The notes beneath the pieces are model-generated. The model saw nothing but the letters and a program-made list of their open reading frames with translations, did no database searches and was not told the origin of the DNA. The position numbers and the translations under genes were made by a program. DNA of 64,000 bases, from NCBI RefSeq assembly GCF_025628965.1, contig NZ_JAOTEN010000002.1, positions 310,001 through 374,000 on the forward strand, in the 5' to 3' direction. The stretch comes from Chryseobacterium gilvum. Its GTDB lineage: Bacteria > Bacteroidota > Bacteroidia > Flavobacteriales > Weeksellaceae. Positions 35,345 through 43,999 of this stretch are shown here, one piece after another. Numbering within the stretch: position 1 is the first letter of the stretch; each line of letters starts with the position of its first letter.

Positions 35345-36196
35345 ATGAAATGGACAGACGACAGAAGTGGTAATGTGGATGACAGAAGAGGCTCTGGAGG
35401 TGGCGCCATCGTAGGCGGCGGATTAGGTACTTTAATCATTGCAGCCATCGTATTTTTTCTGGGAGGCGATCCTTCGGCGATCCTTTCGAGCGGTGCTGGG
35501 AATTCTTCACAGCAAACAGAACAAAGACAGCTTGACCAGAATGAATTGCAGGTTGGTGAATTTATTAAAATGATTACCGCTGAAAACGAAGAAACCTGGA
35601 CAAAGATTTTCAATGATAACGGAATGCAGTTTCAGCCTGCAAAAGTGGTTTTGTTTGAGTCTCAGACACAATCCGGTTGTGGAACTGCACAATCTGCAAT
35701 GGGGCCGTTTTATTGCCCAGCCGATCAGACCGTTTATATGGATATGAGCTTTTTTAATGAACTTCAGGAAAAATTCGGGGCAAAAGTTACAGAATTTACC
35801 ATTGCGTATGTACTGGCTCACGAAATGGGTCACCATATGCAAAATCTTTTAGGAACTTTAGGAAAGACAGATCAGCTCAGAAGAAGCGGGAAATATTCTG
35901 AAGAAGAAATGAACAGGGTTTCTGTAGCTACAGAGCTTCAGGCAGATTTCTATGCAGGAGTCTGGTCAAGAAATTCTAATGAAAGAGAGCATTTTCTGGA
36001 ACCCGGAGATTTAGAATCTGCGGTAAGCGCGGCAGAAGCAGTGGGTGATGATAATATCCAGAAAAAATCACAGGGATATGTCAATCAGGAAAGTTTTACA
36101 CACGGCTCATCCGCACAGCGTAAAGAATGGTTTATGAAAGGCTATAATACCGGTGATATCAAACAGGGAGATACCTTTAATCAACTTTTAAGATAA
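35345..36196 (+). CDS. Neutral zinc metallopeptidase (YpfJ/KPN_02809 family)
   Basis: 283 residues. N-terminal MKWTDDRSGNVDDRRG is the family signature; a Gly-rich membrane segment follows (about 22-42). The zinc site is AHEMGHHMQNLLG (HExxH, about residues 159-163), with the third ligand region in ATELQADFYAGVW. CGTAQSAMGPFYCPADQTVY is also conserved in the group. Substrate unknown. Upstream is a near-consensus box TAAATTTA (35318-35325). Length normal. Confidence 0.92.
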   Translation: MKWTDDRSGNVDDRRGSGGGAIVGGGLGTLIIAAIVFFLGGDPSAILSSGAGNSSQQTEQRQLDQNELQVGEFIKMITAENEETWTKIFNDNGMQFQPAKVVLFESQTQSGCGTAQSAMGPFYCPADQTVYMDMSFFNELQEKFGAKVTEFTIAYVLAHEMGHHMQNLLGTLGKTDQLRRSGKYSEEEMNRVSVATELQADFYAGVWSRNSNEREHFLEPGDLESAVSAAEAVGDDNIQKKSQGYVNQESFTHGSSAQRKEWFMKGYNTGDIKQGDTFNQLLR

Positions 36197-36201
36197 AACA
36201 A

Positions 36202-36230
36202 AAATTCCTGAAGAAATTCTTCAGGAATTT
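36202..36230. terminator. Bidirectional terminator
   Basis: AAATTCCTGA (36202-36211) pairs with TCAGGAATTT (36221-36230), extended by further pairs inside, with A/T runs on both sides between convergent genes. Confidence 0.85.
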
Positions 36231-36231
36231 T

Positions 36232-37059
36232 TTATTTCAATTCTATAGGATTGCTGTTTCTTTTAGCTTCATCTTTTACTCTTTCTTCCATCCTTTTTCT
36301 CATATCACCTTGGTTCTGACCTCCTTGCCCGCCATTTCCCATTCTAAGGCCACCTCCACCGCCTTGCGTCATGAAAGACATAGGATCCGTCTTGAATTTT
36401 TCCTGCTGCTTTACAAAATCAGAACGTTTTACCTTAATCACATTTCCGAATTGGCTCATCGTAGGAAACTCACTGATCTTATAATTTTTCATTAAATCAA
36501 ATGAATAATCGCCCTGAGAATCTTCTGCTTTTACAATTAAGCCCGGAAGTCCGGAAAATTTATACGGCCCGTCCTGATAGGGAAGATCAGTTGTAAACCA
36601 GGCTGTCCATTTTCTTCCACCAAAATCGGTTTCTGCCTTCTGCACTTTATACTCCCCTATTTTTGTGGTCTCCGGGAAAATTTTCCAGGTCAGAGCGCGG
36701 TCTTCTTCATAAGAATATTGATCTCTGCCTAAACGGTCTCGGTAAAAAGTTTTCTGATATTTTTTATCTTTCTCGATAGAATAGTTGATATTGGATCTCA
36801 ACCCTTCCATTTGCTCCCTGTTAAAACTTCTGGCTCCGCCGCTTTGAAAATTTTTCTGCATGATAGAATCTCTTTTCAGTCTGTTTTCTGAATAAAACAT
36901 TGATTTTTCTGCAGAGATATCTAAATATGCATTTTCCGTTTTAATATCATTTTTATTGCCCGCATCGGGTTTCATCGTAACCTGATATACAAATCTGTTG
37001 GTTTGGGCAAAAGTAGCCTGTATCAATAAGGATAATGCAAGAATGCCTATTTTTTTCAT
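36232..37059 (-). CDS. GLPGLI family protein
   Basis: 275-residue exported protein of the Bacteroidetes GLPGLI family. Signal peptide ends QATFAQ (19). The name-giving motif is intact in YKFSGLPGLIVKAEDSQG, preceded by KWTAWFTTDLPYQDGPY. The C-terminal 45 residues are Gly/Gln/Met-rich (GGGGGLRMGNGGQGGQNQ) and then charged. Function unknown; often found near TonB-dependent transporters, none of which is here. A TAACTTTG box lies 38 bases upstream. Confidence 0.9.
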   Translation of the reverse strand: MKKIGILALSLLIQATFAQTNRFVYQVTMKPDAGNKNDIKTENAYLDISAEKSMFYSENRLKRDSIMQKNFQSGGARSFNREQMEGLRSNINYSIEKDKKYQKTFYRDRLGRDQYSYEEDRALTWKIFPETTKIGEYKVQKAETDFGGRKWTAWFTTDLPYQDGPYKFSGLPGLIVKAEDSQGDYSFDLMKNYKISEFPTMSQFGNVIKVKRSDFVKQQEKFKTDPMSFMTQGGGGGLRMGNGGQGGQNQGDMRKRMEERVKDEAKRNSNPIELK

Positions 37060-37097
37060 TTTCTAATTAATTTATTATTTTGATCTTAGAATCGAGG

Positions 37098-37105
37098 CAA
37101 AGTTA
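37098..37105 (-). promoter_or_regulatory. GLPGLI gene promoter -7 box
   Basis: The minus strand reads TAACTTTG, 38 bases before the ATG. Confidence 0.45.
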
Positions 37106-37169
37106 AAGCTATCAATATTAAAAATCGATAAAATAAAAACGTCAATTTTTATTTCATGATTATTGTTCG

Positions 37170-37177
37170 TATTTTTG
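37170..37177 (+). promoter_or_regulatory. suf cluster promoter -7 box
   Basis: TATTTTTG, 28 bases before the ATG of the HesB/SufA-like gene. No TTG at the expected distance. Confidence 0.4.
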
Positions 37178-37205
37178 TAGCATTAAATCATTCTAAATAA
37201 ATACA

Positions 37206-37535
37206 ATGATAAAAGTTTCAGATCAAGCAAAGGAAAAAGCCATTCAGCTGATGACAGAAGAAGGCTATAATCCTGCTGAAGATTATATAAGAGTAGGTGT
37301 AAAAAGCGGAGGATGTTCAGGACTGGAATATGTTTTAGGCTTTGATAACAAAAAAAACGATACCGATCAGATTTTTGAAGATAATAACATCAAGATTGTT
37401 GTAGAAAAAAAATCAATTCTTTATTTGGCAGGTACCGTTCTCGAATATTCAGGAGGATTAAACGGAAAAGGGTTTGTTTTTAACAATCCTAATGCAGCCA
37501 GAACATGTGGCTGCGGAGAGAGTTTCTCTTTGTAA
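37206..37535 (+). CDS. HesB/IscA/SufA-family iron-sulphur assembly protein
   Basis: A-type Fe-S carrier, 109 residues. The three cluster cysteines are in VKSGGCSGLEYVLG (Cys38) and RTCGCGESFSL (Cys101 and Cys103). It opens the suf cluster and is likely to take clusters from the SufBCD scaffold to apo-proteins. It could be called sufA or erpA; sequence alone does not decide. In the wild-type arrangement sufB would be expected next, but a four-helix-bundle gene intervenes. Confidence 0.92.
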   Translation: MIKVSDQAKEKAIQLMTEEGYNPAEDYIRVGVKSGGCSGLEYVLGFDNKKNDTDQIFEDNNIKIVVEKKSILYLAGTVLEYSGGLNGKGFVFNNPNAARTCGCGESFSL

Positions 37536-37569
37536 TTATTAAAAGATTAAATAATTAAACATTAAAATA
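37536..37569 (+). repeat. Left AT-rich octamer array flanking the four-helix-bundle gene
   Basis: Starts at the base after the HesB-like stop codon: ATTAAAAG, ATTAAATA, ATTAAACA, TTAAAATA in tandem. Read against the reverse complement of 37945-37978, about 29 of 34 positions agree (blocks TTATTAAA, GATTAAA, AATTAAA, ATTAAAA). Confidence 0.6.
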
Positions 37570-37575
37570 TTATTG

Positions 37576-37944
37576 ATGGCTGTAGAATTTGAAAGCTTTG
37601 AAGTTTACAAGCAAGCTGCTAATCTTACAAAAAATATTTTTAATCTTTTAGGCAAAGAAAAATTTAAAAAAGAATTTGAATTGACAAACCAAATTAAAAG
37701 AGCCGTTTTATCAATTACAAATAACATTGCAGAAGGCAGTGAATATAATAACAATGCGCAATTTATTAGATATTTAAAATACTCTAAAGGAAGCTGTGGA
37801 GAAGTAAGAAATATGTTAAACCTCTGTTTGATGCTATATGAAGAAGATACAACCGATTTAATTAATGATTGTAAAATAATTTCAAAACAATTGTCAAAAT
37901 TTATTGATTATCTATCTAAAACTGATAATAGGAAGCGAAACTAA
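37576..37944 (+). CDS. Four-helix-bundle protein (S23/IVP-like)
   Basis: 122-residue all-helical protein of the family first found in intervening sequences of 23S rRNA genes (S23, TIGR02436-like). It opens MAVEFESFEVYKQAANLTK, and the family core is RAVLSITNNIAEGSEYNNN followed by FIRYLKYSKGSCGEVRNML. A TTG three bases earlier is ignored. The molecular function is unknown. It sits between the HesB-like gene and sufB, where it has no obvious role in Fe-S assembly. It is flanked by AT-rich inverted octamer arrays that abut the neighbouring stop and start codons, which suggests insertion as a cassette. Confidence 0.88.
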   Translation: MAVEFESFEVYKQAANLTKNIFNLLGKEKFKKEFELTNQIKRAVLSITNNIAEGSEYNNNAQFIRYLKYSKGSCGEVRNMLNLCLMLYEEDTTDLINDCKIISKQLSKFIDYLSKTDNRKRN

Positions 37945-37978
37945 TTTTTAATCATTTAATTTTTTAATCATTTAATAA
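37945..37978 (-). repeat. Right AT-rich octamer array flanking the four-helix-bundle gene
   Basis: Runs from the base after the four-helix-bundle stop to the base before the sufB ATG. From 37947 it reads TTTAATCA, TTTAATTT, TTTAATCA, TTTAATAA, four exact 8-base units, in inverted orientation to the left array at 37536. Confidence 0.6.
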
Positions 37979-39427
37979 ATGTCAAAATACACTGAAGACG
38001 ATTTACGCGTCGATTTAGAAAATAAAAAATACGAGTTCGGCTGGGAAACCAAAATCGATTACGAAGATTTTCCGATCGGTCTGAATGAAGATATCGTACG
38101 TGCAATCTCCGCTAAAAAGGAAGAGCCGGAATGGATGACAGAATGGCGGTTGGAATCTTTTAAGATCTGGCTGAAAATGCAGGAACCAACCTGGGCAAAT
38201 ATTAAATATGAGAAACCTGATTTTCAGGCAATTAAATATTACGCTGCTCCGAAAGCTAAACCTGAACTGGAAAGTTTAGATGAAGTAGACCCGGAATTAT
38301 TGGCCACTTTTGCGAAATTGGGGATCAATATCGAGGAACAAAAAAGACTTTCCGGAGTTGCTGTAGACATTGTCATAGACTCTGTTTCAGTAAAAACCAC
38401 TTTTCAGCATACCTTAGCAGAGAAAGGAATCATTTTCTGCTCCATTTCGGAAGCTATTAAAAATCACCCGGATTTGGTAAGAAAATATCTTGGGAAAGTA
38501 GTTCCGAGAGGAGATAATTTTTATGCAGCGCTCAATTCCGCAGTGTTTTCTGACGGAAGTTTCTGCTATATTCCAAAAGGCGTACGATGCCCGATGGAAC
38601 TATCAACTTATTTCAGAATCAATCAGGCAGGAACAGGCCAGTTTGAAAGAACGCTTGTAATTGCCGATGAGGGAAGCTATGTTTCTTATCTAGAAGGCTG
38701 TACAGCGCCATCAAGGGACGAAAACCAGCTTCACGCCGCAGTTGTCGAGCTGATCGCTTTGGATAATGCCGAAATAAAATATTCTACCGTTCAAAACTGG
38801 TATCCCGGAAATGAAGAAGGAAAAGGAGGGGTTTTTAATTTCGTAACCAAAAGAGGACTTTGCGAAAGAAAAGCGAAAATCTCATGGACCCAAGTAGAAA
38901 CAGGCTCTGCCGTAACCTGGAAATACCCTTCATGTATTTTGAAAGGGGATGGCTCAATTGGCGAGTTTTACTCAATTGCCGTCACCAACAATCATCAGTA
39001 TGCCGATACGGGAACCAAGATGATTCACATCGGAAGAAATACGAAATCAACGATAATTTCCAAAGGAATTTCTGCCGGGAAATCCCAAAACTCATACCGC
39101 GGATTGGTAAAAGTAATGCCTTCTGCTAAAGGAGCCAGAAACTTTTCTCAATGTGATTCTTTATTAATGGGAAATGAATGTGGTGCACATACTTTCCCCT
39201 ATATTGAAATTAAAGATCCCACAGCACAGTTAGAACATGAAGCGACGACTTCGAAAATCGGGGAAGATCAGATTTTCTACTGTAACCAGCGGGGAATCGA
39301 TACCGAACGAGCAATTGCTTTGATTGTAAATGGTTTCAGTAAAGAGGTTTTAAATAAATTGCCGATGGAATTTGCTATTGAAGCTCAGAAACTATTGGAA
39401 ATTTCGCTGGAAGGTTCTGTAGGATAA
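37979..39427 (+). CDS. sufB: Fe-S cluster assembly protein SufB
   Basis: 482-residue scaffold subunit of SufBC2D. Typical blocks: [20 protein letters not shown] near the start, [20 protein letters not shown], the beta-helix stretch [41 protein letters not shown], and [19 protein letters not shown] with the conserved Cys thought to be active in sulphur transfer. All parts intact. It starts immediately after the right AT-rich array; 136 bases separate it from sufC. Confidence 0.96.
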   Translation: MSKYTEDDLRVDLENKKYEFGWETKIDYEDFPIGLNEDIVRAISAKKEEPEWMTEWRLESFKIWLKMQEPTWANIKYEKPDFQAIKYYAAPKAKPELESLDEVDPELLATFAKLGINIEEQKRLSGVAVDIVIDSVSVKTTFQHTLAEKGIIFCSISEAIKNHPDLVRKYLGKVVPRGDNFYAALNSAVFSDGSFCYIPKGVRCPMELSTYFRINQAGTGQFERTLVIADEGSYVSYLEGCTAPSRDENQLHAAVVELIALDNAEIKYSTVQNWYPGNEEGKGGVFNFVTKRGLCERKAKISWTQVETGSAVTWKYPSCILKGDGSIGEFYSIAVTNNHQYADTGTKMIHIGRNTKSTIISKGISAGKSQNSYRGLVKVMPSAKGARNFSQCDSLLMGNECGAHTFPYIEIKDPTAQLEHEATTSKIGEDQIFYCNQRGIDTERAIALIVNGFSKEVLNKLPMEFAIEAQKLLEISLEGSVG

Positions 39428-39496
39428 AATATACGGTCCTGATAAATTTTAAATATAAATAAAACGAAATAGTATTTCATTGATAAGCGTGAGCGA

Positions 39497-39520
39497 CTTT
39501 GTTTATCTTAAGAAACAAAG
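39497..39520 (+). other. Hairpin in the sufB-sufC spacer
   Basis: CTTTGTTT (39497-39504) pairs with AAACAAAG (39513-39520) around a CTTAAG-containing loop, within an otherwise featureless 136-base spacer. No T-run follows, so it is unlikely to end transcription. It may be an mRNA-stability or processing element or part of a dispersed repeat. Confidence 0.35.
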
Positions 39521-39563
39521 GAGATTAAAAATCTTAGTTTAGCCTTGCGATAAATTTAAATGT

Positions 39564-40307
39564 ATGTTAGAAATTAAAAACTTATATGCCAGAATTGAAG
39601 ATGGCGCACAAATATTAAAAGGAATTAATCTTGAAATAAAGCCCGGTGAAGTTCACGCTATTATGGGTCCCAACGGAGCAGGGAAATCTACCCTTTCATC
39701 TGTCATTGCAGGGAAAGAAGATTATGAAGTTACCGAAGGAGAAATTCTTTTTCAAGGTGAAAATATCATCGAAGATGCCCCTGAAGAAAGAGCGCACAAA
39801 GGTATTTTCTTATCTTTTCAGTATCCTGTAGAAATCCCGGGAGTTTCTGTAACCAATTTTATCAAGGCGGCTTTAAATGAAAACAGAAAAGCCAACGGTT
39901 TAGACGAGATGTCTGCAAAAGACATGTTGGGAATGATTCGTGAAAAGTCTGAAAAATTAGGAATCAAAAAAGATTTCCTTTCAAGATCATTGAACGAAGG
40001 GTTTTCAGGAGGTGAAAAAAAGAGAAATGAGATTTTCCAGATGATGATGCTGAATCCGAAATTAGCTATTCTTGACGAAACCGATTCAGGTCTTGACATT
40101 GATGCTTTAAGAATTGTTGCGGATGGCGTAAACACATTTAAAAACGAAGGGAATGCCGTTCTTTTGATTACGCATTACCAAAGATTGCTGAATTACATAC
40201 AGCCTGATTTTGTTCATGTACTGGCCAACGGAAGAATCATCAAAACCGGCGATAAATCTTTAGCTTTAGAGTTGGAAGAAAAAGGATACGACTGGCTTTT
40301 GAATTAA
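39564..40307 (+). CDS. sufC: Fe-S cluster assembly ATPase SufC
   Basis: 247-residue ABC-type ATPase of the SufBCD scaffold. Walker A is GPNGAGKSTLSSVIAG, the ABC signature SGGEKKRNE, Walker B AILDETDSGLDIDALR and the switch His in LITHYQRLL. ATP binding drives rearrangement of SufB-SufD for cluster assembly. The start MLEIKNLYARIEDGAQIL is standard. A weak box TAAATTTA lies 5 bases upstream. Confidence 0.97.
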   Translation: MLEIKNLYARIEDGAQILKGINLEIKPGEVHAIMGPNGAGKSTLSSVIAGKEDYEVTEGEILFQGENIIEDAPEERAHKGIFLSFQYPVEIPGVSVTNFIKAALNENRKANGLDEMSAKDMLGMIREKSEKLGIKKDFLSRSLNEGFSGGEKKRNEIFQMMMLNPKLAILDETDSGLDIDALRIVADGVNTFKNEGNAVLLITHYQRLLNYIQPDFVHVLANGRIIKTGDKSLALELEEKGYDWLLN

Positions 40308-40381
40308 TGTAAAGCAAGCATTTAAGAATTAAAAATTAAACGAAATTTTGTCATCTTAGAAAGGCAATAAACGTTCAGATA

Positions 40382-41689
40382 ATGAGTTTAAACGAACAAA
40401 TTTTAAATAATCACAACGAATTTCTCAGCACACTTCGCCATCGTTTCCTGGATGAAACGAGGGTTGTGGCTTTAGAAAAATTTCAAAAAGTGGGGTTTCC
40501 TACTAAGAAAGACGAAGAGTATAAGTATACCAATATCAAAGAAATCATAGAAAAAGACTATAGTTTTTTTCCTAAAGAAAGTCATCATATTACCCGAGAA
40601 CAGGTGGATGAGCTTCGTCTGGGAGAAGAAAATTTTGATTCTATCGTTTTTATAAACGGTTTTCTCCGCAAAGAGTTTTCTACCATATCAATAGAAAATG
40701 CCGAGTTTTTATCGTTTAATTATGCTCTGAATGATGAGAAACATAAAGATGTTTTTGATCATTATTTTAATACCATTGCTGCAAAAGATCTGGCTTTCAC
40801 CAATCTGAATGAAGCTTACTGTAAGCATGGGTTTTTCCTGAAGGTTCCAAAGAATGTGATTATTGAAAAACCAATTCATATTTTTTATCTCTCACAAAAT
40901 CAGGAAGAAAATACCATCTATAATACGCGGAATTTATTAATCGTAGAAGAAGGCGCAAAAGTAGAAATTATCGAAAGCCATCATAATTTTGACACTTCGT
41001 ATGTGTTTACCAACTCTGTAACTGAGATTTTTACACATCAGAATGCAAAAGCAGACTGGCACAAGCTTCAGAATGATAATGATACTTCTTATCTGGTAGA
41101 TCACACCTTTGCAAAACAGGAGAGAGACAGCTTAACGACAGTAAATACGTTTTCCTTTGGCGGGAAAATCATCAGAAATAATCTTGATTTTATTCATAAC
41201 GGACAGAATATCAATTCTTTCATGAATGGCATTACGATCATCGGAAAAAACCAGCTTGTGGATCACCATACTGCAGTTCATCATAATCAGCCAAACTGTG
41301 AAAGTTATCAGAATTACAAAGGTATTTTTAAAGACCAGTCTCATGGCGTCTTTAATGGAAAAGTGTTTGTAGATAAACTGGCTCAGAAAACCAATGCATA
41401 TCAGCAGAATAATAACGTTTTATTGAGTGAAGGTGCTTCTATTGATACCAAACCTCAGCTGGAAATTTTTGCAGACGATGTGAAATGTTCTCATGGATGT
41501 ACTGTTGGCCAATTAAATAAAGACGCTTTATTTTATTTAAGAGCAAGAGGAATCTCTAAAAAAGAAGCTCAGGCACTTTTATTGTTTGCTTTCGCCAATG
41601 ATGCAATTCAAAACATTGATATTGAACCTTTAAAAGAAAAGATTTCAAAACTTTTATCTGAAAAACTGGAGGTTGGAATTGAATTCTAA
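40382..41689 (+). CDS. sufD: Fe-S cluster assembly protein SufD
   Basis: 435-residue partner of SufB, lower in identity but with the same beta-helix fold. The N-terminal helical domain has PTKKDEEYKYTNIKEI; the C-terminal core has DVKCSHGCTVGQLNKDALFYL and RARGISKKEAQALLLFAFA, which include the conserved His at the SufB-SufD interface. Last gene of the cluster, followed by a strong terminator. No sufE or sufU is next to it, and sufS is elsewhere in the window. Confidence 0.96.
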   Translation: MSLNEQILNNHNEFLSTLRHRFLDETRVVALEKFQKVGFPTKKDEEYKYTNIKEIIEKDYSFFPKESHHITREQVDELRLGEENFDSIVFINGFLRKEFSTISIENAEFLSFNYALNDEKHKDVFDHYFNTIAAKDLAFTNLNEAYCKHGFFLKVPKNVIIEKPIHIFYLSQNQEENTIYNTRNLLIVEEGAKVEIIESHHNFDTSYVFTNSVTEIFTHQNAKADWHKLQNDNDTSYLVDHTFAKQERDSLTTVNTFSFGGKIIRNNLDFIHNGQNINSFMNGITIIGKNQLVDHHTAVHHNQPNCESYQNYKGIFKDQSHGVFNGKVFVDKLAQKTNAYQQNNNVLLSEGASIDTKPQLEIFADDVKCSHGCTVGQLNKDALFYLRARGISKKEAQALLLFAFANDAIQNIDIEPLKEKISKLLSEKLEVGIEF

Positions 41690-41706
41690 GAAAAATTATA
41701 CATCAT

Positions 41707-41740
41707 AAAAAAGCACTTCAAAATCGTGAAGTGCTTTTTT
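41707..41740 (+). terminator. suf cluster terminator
   Basis: AAAAAAGCACTTCA (41707-41720) and TGAAGTGCTTTTTT (41727-41740) form a perfect 14-bp stem. Confidence 0.92.
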
Positions 41741-41896
41741 ATTATACATCCATTTAAGTGAAACCGCTTTATATGATTATTAAATAACAGGAATCCTGAA
41801 ATCGTTACATTTTGTCTTATAATATTGTACAAAAATAAAATCTTCGACAAATTTTCCGAAAAAAATGATTGGCTTTTGATTTGACACACTGTAAGT

Positions 41897-42664
41897 ATGT
41901 TAAAGAATGTAATTTACAAAAAAGCGATCATTAGTCCCCTTATTATGTTGGGCGCGATGTGGTTGGGATATTTTTTACAGATGCAGGGCTTTTTTGCAAG
42001 TTGCTTTGGTGCTATCATCCCTTTATTGCCAGAAGGTCTTTTGGGAATTATCACTTCGCCTTTATTACATGGAAGCATTGATCATATTGTAGGAAATTCT
42101 ATTCCCATTACAATTCTGATGTTTCTCCTTTATCAATTTTATCCTTTAGTGGCCAATAAGGTATTTATCATCGGTTGGTTAGCAACAGGATTATTGCTTT
42201 GGCTTCTGCCTCCTGTAGATATTATGACCGGAGAATATCTCTATACCTGTACTATCGGAGCAAGTGGCGTAGTATATGTGTTGGCTTTTTTTCTGTTCTT
42301 CAGCGGTATCTTTAGATGGAATATGACACTGCTTACCATTTCTCTTCTTGTTGTTTTATATTATGGAAGCTTGATTTGGGGAATGTTTCCTGAAGAGCTT
42401 TTTTACAATCTGCAAAAACCGAGTACCATTTCCTGGCAGGCGCATCTTTCCGGTGCTGTTGTCGGAAGCATCCTTGCTTTTATATTTAAGAATATCGGCG
42501 AAAAAAAGAAAAAATACATCTGGGAGTTTCCTAATTATTACAGTGAAAAAGATGATAAGCTGTGGCAGGAATATAAAGAGAATCATCCCGAAGATTTTTT
42601 AGAGTTGCCATACAAGAAAAGGGATGACATTTGGGACCGCCTGGATGAATTAAGAAAAAAATAA
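41897..42664 (+). CDS. Rhomboid-family intramembrane serine protease
   Basis: 255 residues with six hydrophobic helices between about 10 and 200. The rhomboid catalytic dyad is visible: Ser123 in TIGASGVVY and His183 in WQAHLSGAVVGSILAF. The conserved helix-2 motif HGSIDHIVGNS supplies the oxyanion residues. A charged cytoplasmic tail of about 55 residues ends KKRDDIWDRLDELRKK. Substrates unknown. The gene ends 36 bases before dprA, which has its own promoter box. Confidence 0.92.
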   Translation: MLKNVIYKKAIISPLIMLGAMWLGYFLQMQGFFASCFGAIIPLLPEGLLGIITSPLLHGSIDHIVGNSIPITILMFLLYQFYPLVANKVFIIGWLATGLLLWLLPPVDIMTGEYLYTCTIGASGVVYVLAFFLFFSGIFRWNMTLLTISLLVVLYYGSLIWGMFPEELFYNLQKPSTISWQAHLSGAVVGSILAFIFKNIGEKKKKYIWEFPNYYSEKDDKLWQEYKENHPEDFLELPYKKRDDIWDRLDELRKK

Positions 42665-42675
42665 TCTTATTTTAG

Positions 42676-42683
42676 TACATTTG
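42676..42683 (+). promoter_or_regulatory. dprA promoter -7 box
   Basis: TACATTTG, 17 bases before the dprA ATG. Confidence 0.5.
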
Positions 42684-42700
42684 GATAAAAATAAACACAA

Positions 42701-43810
42701 ATGTATTCTGAAGAACATCTTTATTCTATCGCACTTCGCGAGTGCAGTTTTATCGGTGATATCAATTTTTACAAACTTGTACGGGCTTTCGGAAGCGCAA
42801 AAAATGTCTGGGAAACGGCTAAAAAAGAACTTAGCCAGACAGATGGGATCGGAAAGAAGATCGTCTCGGATATTGGTAATGAAAATTATTTGAAATTCGC
42901 CGAGAAAGAACTGCTTTTCTGTGAAAACAACCATATTAAAATCAATCTGAGACATTTACAAGAGCTGCCTTTTTTACTTAAAGAATGTGATGACGCTCCC
43001 GCAATTTTATATCAAAAAGGAGTTTTTGAAGACAGCTTAAAACCTTTAAGCATCGTAGGAACCAGAAACATGACTGCTTATGGAAAAAAATTTATTGCAG
43101 ATTTTTTTAATGAGGCAGGATCATATCCTTTTATTTCTGTAAGCGGGCTGGCTTTAGGTGTTGATAAAGAAGTACATGAAAAATCTTTACAGCATAAAAT
43201 ACCTACGATCGGTGTTTTGGCGCACGGTTTCCATACCTTTTATCCTTCCGGAAACAGAAAACTTTCACAAAAAATTCTGGAAGAAAACGGCGGACTTCTC
43301 ACAGAGTTTAATTCTTCCAGAAAGCCGGACCGGGAAAATTTTATTCAAAGAAACAGAATTGTTGCCGGAATCTCGCCTGCAACCATCGTGGTAGAAACCG
43401 CATTCGGTGGTGGATCAATCAGCACGGCGACTTTTGCAAATAACTATAACAGAGAAGTTTACGCCCTTCCTGGGAGAATCACCGATCCATACAGCCAGGG
43501 TTGTAATCAACTGATCGTTCAGAATAAATCTTCAGCAGTTTCAACAGTTAAAAATCTGGTTGATATACTTGGTTTCACGACACCCTCCGGAAAAATTGAA
43601 GAACTTTTCCCGCAACATCAGATTACCATTCAATTATCTGAAAACCAAGAATTAATATATAAAAGTATTGTAGATTCTCCCCACATTACCTTAGATGATC
43701 TTGCCGATAAAATCAACCTCTCATCCCACAAAATTTTACCCGTAATTTTAGAATTAGAGCTTTTAGGGAAGGTAAAATCGTTTTCCGGGAGACAATTTAT
43801 GGCGATTTGA
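42701..43810 (+). CDS. dprA: DNA-processing protein DprA
   Basis: 369-residue protein that loads RecA onto incoming single-stranded DNA during natural transformation and recombination. The Rossmann-like core shows SIVGTRNMTAYGKKF, SGLALGVDKEVHEKSL, the loop HGFHTFYPSGNRKLSQ and SRKPDRENFIQRNRIVAGIS. An N-terminal helix-hairpin-helix-like region (about 10-60) and a C-terminal winged-helix domain (last 60 residues) complete the normal architecture. Confidence 0.95.
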   Translation: MYSEEHLYSIALRECSFIGDINFYKLVRAFGSAKNVWETAKKELSQTDGIGKKIVSDIGNENYLKFAEKELLFCENNHIKINLRHLQELPFLLKECDDAPAILYQKGVFEDSLKPLSIVGTRNMTAYGKKFIADFFNEAGSYPFISVSGLALGVDKEVHEKSLQHKIPTIGVLAHGFHTFYPSGNRKLSQKILEENGGLLTEFNSSRKPDRENFIQRNRIVAGISPATIVVETAFGGGSISTATFANNYNREVYALPGRITDPYSQGCNQLIVQNKSSAVSTVKNLVDILGFTTPSGKIEELFPQHQITIQLSENQELIYKSIVDSPHITLDDLADKINLSSHKILPVILELELLGKVKSFSGRQFMAI

Positions 43811-43944
43811 AAATTAACGATTTCTTAATATTTCATTATTTCGCATATAACATTTAATTTTTAATAATATTTAGTTTATAATTATCAATTTAACAATATT
43901 ATGCTGCATTATTATTGAATTATCAGCAAATATTAAATAAGCTA

Positions 43945-43974
43945 TTGTGAATCTTGAAAAAAAAATTAAATTTG
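43945..43974 (+). promoter_or_regulatory. Full promoter TTG-N19-TAAATTTG before gdhA
   Basis: TTG at 43945-43947 and TAAATTTG at 43967-43974 have the ideal 19-base spacing. The ATG is 25 bases further on. Confidence 0.75.
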
Positions 43975-43999
43975 TTGAGATAATATTCAACCTTACTTT

